Positions 55,906-64,000 of a DNA stretch of 64,000 nucleotides are shown piece after piece. Source of the DNA: Onthophagus taurus (Eukaryota; Arthropoda; Insecta; Coleoptera; Scarabaeidae); assembly GCF_036711975.1 (NCBI RefSeq), contig NC_091971.1, forward strand, positions 31,689,501 through 31,753,500, given 5' to 3'. The translations under genes and the position numbers were made by a program. Positions within the stretch are counted from its first letter, which is position 1; each line of letters opens with the position of its first letter. Under the pieces are notes generated by a model. It was not told the origin of the DNA and did not search any database. It saw only the letters and a list, made by a program, of their open reading frames with translations.

Positions 55906-56658
55906 TAACTGAGGTAATATGTTTCAAAATAAAGTTGTAAATCATTGTGATTCAGAATCAGAAACTACAAAAACCAAAAAAACAACACTCTCCTTACCTC
56001 GTCAAGGCCATTCAAGATGAACAAACATATTAAAATCAACAGTAACTATACTCAAATGAATCATTTAAACTTTTCTGTGGAGGTTTTATACTACTTAATT
56101 AAGTTTTTAATAAAAATTCAAACAATTTTCTGAGAAACACGTGTACTCTGAATTGTAAACGCCACTTCTTTAAATTTCATTGCGGATGCGTTATTTTTAT
56201 TTTTCTCATATTCTCGTGTTTTGGGAAATAAGAGGGGTTGGAGGGTGTGAATGGGAAGGTATTGGAAAATTGGAAAAATCTGGAAGACCTTTGCCGTCAA
56301 GTACCGATAATTACACTCATATCAATGCCGCACAATGATTAGAGTATCGTTTTATCGGCGAGGAAACGGGTTAGGTAAAGGTTTTATTGGGTTTTGAAAG
56401 GAAAATTAATCACTTTATAAAGTAAATAAAGTGAAATACTTTTTCTGTTTGTACTTTTATTAAAAATGGATTTATTGTTTTAAATTCTACCGGTTTCGGT
56501 TTATTTACAAAACCATCTTCAGGAACCTTCGAATCTCCTATTATAAAAGAACAATTCAGTACATGAGAATGAGAACTAGGCAAAAGCCAAAAACTAAATT
56601 TTACAGGAGAGACCAAAAACTATTTTAAACGCAAGATAACGCAACCTTCGTTAAAATT
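55906..56658. other. Spacer with CTGAAGATGG stem-loop
   Basis: No gene found. It contains the stem-loop listed at 56490-56523. The other short frames are not recognisable. Confidence 0.4.
56490..56523 (-). other. CTGAAGATGG...CCGAAACC stem-loop
   Basis: On the minus strand CCTGAAGATGGTTTTG is followed by AATAAACCGAAACCGG; GGTTT pairs with AAACC. An AATAAA follows within 20 bp. Third example in the window of the same box-stem-box layout (see 1261-1296 and 41554-41590). Possibly a Penelope 3' relic. Confidence 0.4.
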
Positions 56659-58623
56659 GAGGGCTCTGCTACAAAAAGGATGTATCTGTCATTTTTAAAA
56701 GTTTTCAGGAAGCAATAAAAACTGAATAACTTTGTAGGACATTAAGGTAGAATCACAGAATAATAGACGACGGATGTGTTAGGTATTTGGAGTATATTAG
56801 AAGAGATTAAATAATAATATCACTGATACTTTTTGCAAGAAAAAATCTTTTTGTCTGCAGATACATCCTTTTTGGCTTCAACAATGAAATAAACTATGAC
56901 ATGATTTAACAAAATATATTTTTTATAAACAAACACATACAAAATATACAAAATATATTACATGATACAAGAAAGACATCATTTATAATAAATTGAAACA
57001 TGTTATTCTGATATATCTTCGGCACCATCGGTGAAATCCGTTTCTTCAACGTTTAGTTGTTGATCAGATGTCAGTTTGCGGTAATACTCAATATCAGCCA
57101 GAGGAACATATTCATTTGCTAGAATCATGGCATTATCATACTTTTTCTTCTTTACCGGAAGTGGCATATCGTACAGGATAGGTATGTTAGTTAAGACGGG
57201 TGCTTCTTTAAGATTTCTTTGGATAACAAACGAAGAAAACAGAATAAAGTTCATCTGTTTACAACATCTGATTTCATCCACATGTTCCTTAGAGTATTCA
57301 ATTACTTTGTACTTAGATATGGTAAAATTTTCTTTCTCCTTGTTTTTTATTGTTTTTTTAAAATAACCACTCAAAAAATCGCGGAAGTTGAAAATCATAT
57401 TCTGTGTTACAGGAACAACCTGAAAATGTTTAGGGCTGCTGTTTTTATAATGTTTCATGTATTCGACTGGTAAATAGACGCGCTCAATTTTTCTAACATG
57501 TTTTTCCACAACTCCGAAACATCTGTCACATGGAAGAAAACTGTGGCCAGGTTCGGGATATCTATGCTCGATTTTCTCAAATCGACCAGTTTTCACCAAA
57601 GTATATAAATAGTGAATCAAAGCATTATTTTTGTTTTGTGCTCCGCAATTATCCGAAAATATGTATAAAATCTTGACGTCCTTTCTAAAAATTTTATCGA
57701 AATAATGGTTCAAAAAGCTAATATATTCATTTGGAGTCTTACGGGCCGTAATTTCATCATACATATAAAAATGTGCCATTCCAGTTTTTGATGAATGGAT
57801 GCAAAAGTTATACATCCAAAGTTGTCTGAGATAAAAAGCATCACTAGATGGTACTTTTGGCAGGGGAGCGTTTTGCTGGTGATCAAAACACAAACATTCA
57901 CACATGGGTTTATTTTTTGCCAATTCAGACTTCTTTTTAAGTTCATCAAAAAAAACCTTGGCTTTTGCCTGATGCAGTTTCAGTTCGGTTTCCAGTGCTT
58001 TTATTTCCTCATCTGAAAGCAACGCTTTGTTTTTTAACTGATTGTCTATCTTATCGCAAGTCTTACAGGTATCAGACCTGGGATGTGCAAAACTTATATT
58101 AAAATTAGCTTTGATAAAACGAAAATAAAAATCATAGCTGACTTTGGGTTTGTGGTCATTCTTTTCGTCTGTAAACCAGTACTTAAATACTTCTGGTTCC
58201 CATTTTTCCAGATACACTGTTGGACATAATTCACGAGCACACCCTATATAATCTGAACACGTGAAGATAGATCCATGATATTTGCGGAGCACAAAGGTTT
58301 ACTGTAGACGAGTTTATTCATCGAGTTTCGAGTTGTTCCGTCGCGGCATTGTTGACCGAGCCCCTCTTCCAAGTGGAACATTCCGTCGCTATTTATTTAT
58401 TATTGGGACACAAACAGGGAGGATATCCCCAGTGAAGCATCCTCATAAAAACAAAGCACTTAACTACATACCAAGCAAAAAAACGAGAAAAAAAAATAAC
58501 AATAATAATAACATTAACTATGAAAATAATAATAACAGCATTGATAGTTGCTAATTAAAAAAAAAATTACAAAAAAAAAGCGAAAAATATTATATAATTG
58601 TACTACAATACAGAAGTTAACAA

Positions 58624-60345
58624 CTAAACGTTACGTAATAGTAATTCTCTAAATGAGCGCAACGAGAGTCCAAATAGAGTAACATGATTGAAGTCCTGAT
58701 TGTAAGTATTCAAAAGCCGAACGATAGGCGAGTTTAGATGAGCGTTCGTGTTCGATGTGCCTAAAAGGAATGTAGTATTCCGCCGTGTGAAACGCTGTGG
58801 TACATTAAAGTTCAACACAGACAGAAGATCAGGTGCGTCCAGCAAGCCATTGACTAGTTTGAAAAGAAAAATTAAGTCTGAGACTAACCGACGCTGCCGC
58901 AGGGATAATAAGTTAAAAACCACACAGCGTCTATCGTAATCGCAATAAGGAAGATGATATTTGTAAGCCAGATAGCGTACAAAGCGTCGTTGAACCGCTT
59001 CGATGCGATCACGATAGACCGCGTACATAGGATTCCACACTATGGAACCATAGGATAATACGCTATTAACAAATGCCATATAAAGGGATTTAATGCTTGT
59101 AAAATTGGTAAACTGTCTACTTATTCTGATAACAAACCCTAGGTTACGCAGGGCTTTCGCCACCATGACTTCGATGTGAAGGTGATATCTCAATTTGGCA
59201 TCAAGTATAATGCCAAGATCCTTCACTCTGTCAGTAGAGATAATAGGTCTACCATTAAAGTTGTAATTAAAATTAATAGGATAGCGTTTCCATGTAAACG
59301 TTATTTTTTGGCATTTGTCATAGTTCAAAAAAAGTTTGTTAACGCGACAGTAATCATGTAGACGATCAAGGTCCTCCTGGAGCCTTAGGCAGTCATGACT
59401 AGAGCTGACTCTAGTAAATATTGTATTATCATCCGCATAGAGCAGGAATTTGGAAAATTTAAAGCAAGAAGAAATGTCGTTTATGTAAATTAGAAATACT
59501 GTGGGCCCAAGGTGACTTCCCTGAGGCACGCCAGATGAGATGGGTTTGTAGTCCGACAAAAAGCTACCCATCCCAACTGCCTGACTTCTGTCAGAAAGAT
59601 ATGACATTATCCAGCGCACAATGCCGGCAGGAATGTTAAAGGAGGACAGCTTTTGTATAAGAATTCCATGGTCAATCTTGTCGAAGGCTTTAGAGAAATC
59701 GGTATAAATTGCGTCAACCTGTGAGTCCTCATTTAAGGTAGAATGAATAAAATTAACATAAGACACTAAGTTAGACTCAACCGATCGGCCAGACAAGAAT
59801 CCATGTTGTTCAGTAATGAGAGAGTGAGCAATAGAGTGGTTAAAGTAATCGCAAACAATTTTTTCAAAAACCTTGGGAATAGACGAGATAATAGAAATTG
59901 GACGGTAATTAGATACCAACTGTCTATTCCCTGATTTAAATATTGGAACGACAAAAGCTGTCTTCCACGCGCGCGGAAAAGTACCTGCGAGTAAGGATTT
60001 TGAAAAAATAAGAAAAAGTGGGGTCGACAGTTCGGCAGCAAACTCCCTCAGAAAGGAAGATGGAATACCATCCGGACCAGAGCCAGAGGACTTGTCAAGA
60101 TGGGTCAAAACATTGAGGACTGCGTCAGCAGAGAACCAAGGTGAAACACCCTGGCCACCGAAGACCATTGAGCGGTCAATACTACCATCTACGAAAACCC
60201 AGGCGAAATACTCTGCAAATGCACAAGAGATATCACGACCTGAAGTCACCATTGACCCATCAACAGAAAACATAGCGGCTGGCAAGCCAGACACATCCCC
60301 ATTTCTGGACTTAACAAAGGACCAGATTCCTTTGGGATTTTCCAT
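58624..60345 (-). pseudogene. Reverse transcriptase of the non-LTR element, open 573-codon frame
   Basis: The frame is open over the whole polymerase: GPDGIPSSFLREF, FVVPIFKSGNRQLVSNYRPI, AIYTDFSKAFDKIDHGIL (first Asp), SSGVPQGSHLGPTVFLIYIN, KFLLYADDNTIF (YADD catalytic box) and DRVKDLGIILDAKLRYHLHI. The C-terminal part has the usual jockey-type helices (AVQRRFVRYLAYK). It is only the second half of what should be a continuous EN-RT protein; the endonuclease is in a separate frame with a deletion just upstream, so the enzyme cannot be made whole. Confidence 0.85.
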
Positions 60346-60365
60346 AACCCCCGCCTGAATCGAGT

Positions 60366-60839
60366 TTAAGTAATCTCTATAATCAGCCGCAATAAGCCTC
60401 TTAGACCTGGAATAACAATCATAATTTCCGGGAAGGCATCGCGCACAGCAGACACACTGGACAAAAACAGATTCAGCGCTTCATCAGCAGAAGGAGGAAG
60501 ATAAACACAGCACAAAAGAAAAATCAGTTGACCGCACTGAACTTTCAACCACAAGTCCTCCGCACCACTTTGCAGACTCGGCATGGGAACGGTATGAAAG
60601 CCATGCTTCGCAGCTATAAGGACTCCGCCACCATCGCGCTTGGTGGAAGCCGTTGAATTTCTATCGCGACGATATACGGTATAAGATGAGTTGAGTAGCT
60701 CCTTGTCGGATATGCTATCATTAAGAAATGTTTCAGTAAGGCAGATAAAATCCGCCAATAAGGCATGTGAATTGATTGAAGAAGTATTAGTCTTGGATCG
60801 TAAACCACGGACGTTCTGATAATAGAAGCTGATACCCAT
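60366..60839 (-). pseudogene. Endonuclease domain of the non-LTR element, C-terminal part deleted
   Basis: Reads ISFYYQNVRGLRSKTN (first metal-binding block), LLADFICLTETFLND (catalytic Glu), YTVYRRDRN and RDGGGVLIAAKH, then FLLCCVYLPPSADEALN. This is the apurinic-endonuclease fold of jockey-type elements. Right after, near 60430, the sequence changes and the GDFN and SDH catalytic blocks are missing, so the domain lacks its second half. Confidence 0.78.
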
Positions 60840-60888
60840 AAACCGTTAAAAAGTGATAGGATCAACAATAAAAACGACGAGGGCCATC

Positions 60889-61230
60889 TTACAATTTATT
60901 CAAGTCAGACGACGTTTTGATCACCAAAATCTTCGCTCTATCATCTTTCCTCACATGGATCACGCAGCTCTTCGTCCAGATATACTTGTAGTTTTTATTT
61001 CTCGCGATTTCTCGCACCTTACTAAAGAGGTCCATGTTACGAGCCGTAAGATGTTCATTAATGTAAAGATTATCCGCAACGTCGGGAATCGACAGACAGC
61101 GGCCATTGGTACTGCGACGATATAATTTGGCCGCGCTAAAAGTACGGTCACGTGTTATTCTGGAGGTGAACTTTACTATAATGGCCTTAGCGCGCGACTT
61201 GTCTTTTCCTGGAGATGGCCTTTGAGGCAA
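60889..61230 (-). pseudogene. ORF1 C-terminal part of the non-LTR element
   Basis: Reads RAKAIIVKFTSRITRDRTFS, NLYINEHLTARNMDLFSKVR and NYKYIWTKSCVIHVRKDDRA. This block, with VKF, INE-LT, and Y-W-x-K...VRK, matches the ORF1-like proteins of insect non-LTR elements that resemble the C-terminal domain of baculovirus FP25K. The N-terminal coiled-coil is missing; the frame begins against Tc1 sequence. Confidence 0.6.
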
Positions 61231-61264
61231 GCGATGAACTGCATGAACTGCTATAGAGACCGAA

Positions 61265-62362
61265 GTGGATGGAAAATACCGGTCGTTTTTAGTGTGGTGT
61301 GAGGAACCACATTGTTATCGTACTCTGTGCGCAATAGATGGGCGATCGCGTTACTTAAGCGAGTTTGAGCGAGGAATGTTTGAGGGTATGCACATTGAGG
61401 GTGTATCGTTCCGTCAAATTGCGCGTCGTCTCGACCGGTCGTTATCGGCAGTGCAACGGGCATGGCGAGAATGGTTTGAGGTAGGACATAGGTACCTTCA
61501 GCCGCGGCCGGGAGGGCCCTGTGTGACCCCAGCACACGAGGATCGCGCTCTTGTGCTCAGCGCTTTAGCGTTATGTGAGTCCTCCTCAAGGCAACTTGGA
61601 GCTGTTTGGCCACCGGCAGGGGAAGGCGCACTCACTACGCGAACTGTACGGCGGCGTTTGGTAGATAGTGGACTGCGCGTGCGTCGTGCGAAACAGCGGA
61701 TTCCAGTAACATCCGAGCACCGCAGCATACGTCACGAATGGGTCACCGCTAGGCATTAATAGGTTGCCGAGTAGAGGGACATTTTGTTTTCCGACGAATC
61801 AAGATTCGAATTGAGCACCGGTGATGCGCGAATTTTAGTTCGTCGGAGACGACATGGTGATCGTCTACTCGAGCAGTCCGTGCAAGAATGCCCTATCCAC
61901 CGACAACCAAGCATTATGGTTTGGGGTGCTATTAGACATGGTGGATGTACGCGTCTGCTGCGTATATAGCAGACCATGACGGGTCAACGATACGTAGATG
62001 AGGTGCTACGGTCCGTTGTGCTTCCCTACGTTCGGCGGCTCCCAGGTCTGCTATACATGCACGACAACGTACGACAGCACATCGGGCGTGTTGTACAGAC
62101 CTTTGTGGAAGAGCACCGTATACGAATGCTTCCATGGCTAGCTCGGTTTCCCCATCTGAATCCGATCAAACATGTTTGGGAAATGACTGGTCGGAGACTT
62201 CTACGTTATCCGGCTTCCTCGGCTAATGTTGAGGAGCTATGGAGGCGAGTTGAGGTGGCATGGTTAGCCATCCCTTTTGCTACAATACAGCGACTTATTG
62301 ACTCCATGCCACGTCGTGTACCGATGGTACGCGAAGCTCACGGGGGATACTCTCACTATTGA
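61265..62362 (+). pseudogene. Tc1-like transposase with stops and altered catalytic triad
   Basis: Reads RSRYLSEFERGMFEGMHIEG, VSFRQIARRLDRSLSAVQRA (HTH) and TTRTVRRRLVDSGLRVRRAK in one frame; stops lie near 61757. It resumes ILFSDESRFELSTGD (first Asp), SIMVWGAIRHGG, stop, then LLYMHDNVRQHIGRVVQTF (second Asp) and ARFPHLNPIKHVWEMTGRRL. In Tc1 proteins the last block is SPDLNPIEHVW; here the catalytic Glu reads Lys. The gene is thus inactive both by stops and by loss of the triad. Base composition is far richer in GC than the neighbours. Confidence 0.82.
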
Positions 62363-63581
62363 TGTTTCTCCTCCCAGCAGAGTTGTGCCGCTCTCCATAT
62401 AAGAGTAAGTTACACTACTTTAGTACTACTTCCATACCAAATTTTATTGCGCTAGACACACGCGTTCAGATTATACAGGGTGTGCTCGTGAATTATTTCC
62501 AACAGTGTATACCTCGTGCATTTTCTTAATATTAAGCTTCGGCGATAAATAATATTTTTTAATATTACTTGCTCTGCTGTAGTGAGAGGTTCTACGTGGA
62601 AAGCTTTTGACATGCTCATCTATTTGCTTCAAGATGTCGTCTGGCACAGCATTAGGCCCGTTGTTATGCTTGTCTCTTTTATCTAATGGGGCAGTTACAG
62701 CTTCTTTTTTAAATAAATGAGTTGCAAGACGTTCTACCCTTTTCTGTGAAATTCCATGTAGAGCACAGAAACCTTTTTTACACACTCTAGATTGAAATGT
62801 TCCAGTACGAATCTAAAAGAATGAGAATCATTATTATTATTAATATGAGTAATATTTCCGTGAAACAAGATTGAGTTTATTATTATTCATACAAAAGATT
62901 TTTACCTCGTATTTGTAGCTACAGCCTTTGCGAGTTCCGGCGCTTCTTTTAGTATTTATTGGAGCCGCTGTTATCAGTCCACAGAGATAAATATCCTGTC
63001 GCATTTTATCACCCATTTTGTTGAAATTTTCGATCAATATCAAACGTTTTTCGACTGGGATTTTCTCAAAACATTTCTATTTACACTGACAATCTCTTCC
63101 AGTTGTTCTCGAGGGCACGGGCTTATTCTTATAATTTGTGTGAGCTTTACCTTCTGCCTTCAAGTTCTTTCTGAGATTTCTTTGCCAACTTTTCTCATTT
63201 CTTGCTTTTCTCTTTTTCGAAACAACAGGAATATCGTCGTCACTACTATCATCTTCCCCGGGTTCATAGTTGTCGCTTGAATCACCACTAAATGGCTCCA
63301 AATCGCTTTCAGAATTACTCATTTTATCTAATGCATGTTGTGGAATGCTTTAGGTTATGTTCTAACAGTAACAACGTGCATTAAATGCATAAATACCTCT
63401 ATGTTGCACCAAGCACTAGAAGATGTATATGTATATTTGGTTGCCATCTCCTGTGTAATGCTGTTAGATACGCCGTTCTTGTTCCAAATGATGAAGCATG
63501 TTTAGTAGTATACAGCTACATAGATAACTCAAACTGGGCAAAAATTACAGATACATCCTTTTTGCAGCAAGGCCTTCAATT

Positions 63582-64000
63582 GTTGTTTAGTTAGGTAGAA
63601 AAGGTAACAGCAGAGGTTTCTGGGCGGAAAAAACTTAACTTAAATTTTTAGAAGCAACTTAAAAAAAAAATAAATAAAAAGCGGATATACAGGGTGATTT
63701 ATAACATACGGAGCAGTCTAAAAGGGTAGGTACTAGGGGCCAAATTAAAGATATTTTCTTAATAATGTTTTGACCACAACTTAATAATCACAAAGATATA
63801 GAACGTTAAAGTTGAATAAATGGCCGGGCATTTCTTACAATATACGGTATTACATTACGTTTAAATTCAAACTGCGAATATTTCGGGGTTACTTAGACAA
63901 TGCATAATTAACAAAAATAATAAAATCTTTGTAATATAGCAGTGACGGCTATTTACAAATTTGTTAAAACGCTTAAAAACTGGTGTTTTTTTGTTGAGAA
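63582..64000. other. Right edge with left terminus of another TA-CAGGGTG element
   Basis: From 63690 the sequence reads CAGGGTGATTTATAACATAC after TATA, the style of terminus seen at 23944, 26304 and 37742. The other end must lie beyond the window. No coding sequence is recognised here. Confidence 0.5.

Larger units (their letters stand above)
58390..61250 (-). mobile_element. Jockey-like non-LTR retrotransposon, 5'-truncated and deleted
   Basis: On the minus strand, in order: the end of an ORF1 (61230-60889), a partial endonuclease (60839-60366), a full reverse transcriptase region (60345-58624), and a 3' region ending near AATAATAAATAAATA (about 58390). The order is that of jockey/CR1-type elements. 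The 5' part of ORF1 is missing. A clear target duplication was not seen; GCTAT occurs near both ends but is too short to rely on. The A-rich run at 58490-58575 on the plus strand is a simple repeat in the 3' region. Confidence 0.72.
58215..62507 (+). mobile_element. Tc1-like element with nested non-LTR retrotransposon
   Basis: TA at 58213-58214 and 62508-62509 flanks inverted ends of about 45 bp: CACTGTTGGACATAATTCAC then GAGCACACCCTATATAATC on the left, CACTGTTGGAAATAATTCAC then GAGCACACCCTGTATAATC read inward from the right. A decayed Tc1 transposase lies near the right end. A minus-strand non-LTR element (about 58390-61250) sits between the left end and the transposase. Confidence 0.85.
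57003..63322 (-). pseudogene. Transposase-like gene of element D
   Basis: Exon 1 (63322-62906) has an acidic start, KARNEKSWQRNLRKNLKAEG, the Cys block DCQCK, an in-frame TAG (63077-63079), then KCFEKIPVEKRLILIENF. Exon 2 starts at 62812 after TCTTTTAG with RVCKKGFCALHGISQKRVER, HVKSFPRRTSHYSRASN and YYLSPKLNIKKMHEVY. The Tc1 insertion follows; beyond it the gene continues LEKWEPEVFKYWF, HPRSDTCKTCD, CFDHQQNAPLPKVP, YMYDEITARKTPNEY, YIFSDNCGAQNKNNAL and PGHSFLPCDRCFGVVEKHVR. Removing the insert and one TA joins HEVY-LEKW in frame. The only other lesion I see is the TAG. D has DHQ where the other copies have DLQ. Confidence 0.72.
56659..63577 (-). mobile_element. Element D, DLQ/GHS family transposon, TSD AATT, split by Tc1
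   Basis: AATT flanks both sides (56655-56658, 63578-63581). The inverted ends match over about 35 bp: GAGGGCTCTGCTACAAAAAG then GATGTATCTGTCATTTTT on the left, GAAGGCCTTGCTGCAAAAAG then GATGTATCTGTAATTTTT read inward from the right. A further inverted copy of GGATGTATCTG lies at 56857-56876. Its gene reads from 63322 to 57003 and is interrupted by a 4.3-kb Tc1-like element (58215-62507). Without that insert the element would be about 2.6 kb. Confidence 0.82.

Noticed and set aside
58251-62474. Two separate elements with CAGGGTGTG ends at 58251 and 62474
   Set aside because: These motifs are inner parts of a longer 45-bp inverted repeat belonging to one Tc1-like element with TA flanks at 58213 and 62508.
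1-64000. CRISPR arrays, tRNA or rRNA genes, bacterial operons
   Set aside because: No regularly spaced repeats, cloverleaf or rRNA-like sequence was seen, and introns plus the element types show a eukaryote.

Overview
The window is AT-rich eukaryotic DNA, most probably from an insect. The evidence is GT-AG introns inside coding sequences and a mix of piggyBac, PIF/Harbinger, ISL2EU-like, P/THAP9-like, hAT, IS630-Tc1-mariner, Mutator-like, Crypton, Penelope, Copia, BEL/Pao, jockey-like and errantivirus-like sequences. The order cannot be fixed from this window. Almost every protein I recognise comes from a mobile element. I see no ordinary host gene, rRNA, tRNA or CRISPR array, so this looks like a deep nest of transposons, most of them dead.

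Layout. 1-640: P/THAP9-like remnant. 1713-3528: compact piggyBac with TTAA on both sides and an open 511-codon transposase. 3887-10000: two PIF/Harbinger elements in a row, each with a transposase and an antisense MADF gene whose exons sit inside each other's introns. 10200-13720: hAT-like debris, a CpG-rich insert and copy A of a putative DDE transposon family (called the DLQ/GHS family here, after its motifs). 14064-17599 and 19253-22275: copies B and C of that family with matched terminal inverted repeats. A Crypton-type recombinase fragment lies between them, and copy C sits inside an exon of a degenerate multi-exon gene. 23944-29354: a mariner-like element holding a long-inverted-repeat element and a second mariner-like element (26304-28872) with about 650-bp inverted repeats and an open transposase. 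29467-31186: Harbinger transposase plus Myb/SANT-like gene. 31554-34345: fragments of an uncharacterised gene, BEL/Pao, Copia and P.

35032-36847: piggyBac with one frameshift. 37742-40596: foldback MITE with a piggyBac inserted in its TTAA. 40781-45342: Penelope fragment, then a Mutator-like transposase gene split by a second Penelope element with a 13-bp target duplication. 46180-51473: ISL2EU-like pair (THAP/DDE transposase and YqaJ nuclease) broken by a solo LTR, a hAT and a MITE. 51520-55905: Tc1, env-like, hAT-MITE, piggyBac and P-repeat fragments. 56659-63577: copy D of the DLQ/GHS family, split by a Tc1-like element that itself contains a non-LTR retrotransposon.

The most interesting points are the reciprocally interlocked antisense gene pair found twice in the Harbinger elements, the four diverged copies of the DLQ/GHS family with 4-bp target duplications and subterminal repeat arrays, the 650-bp-TIR mariner-like element with an open transposase, and the many insertions whose target duplications allow the pre-insertion site to be read. 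All calls are from reading motifs by eye. No alignment or database search was run.
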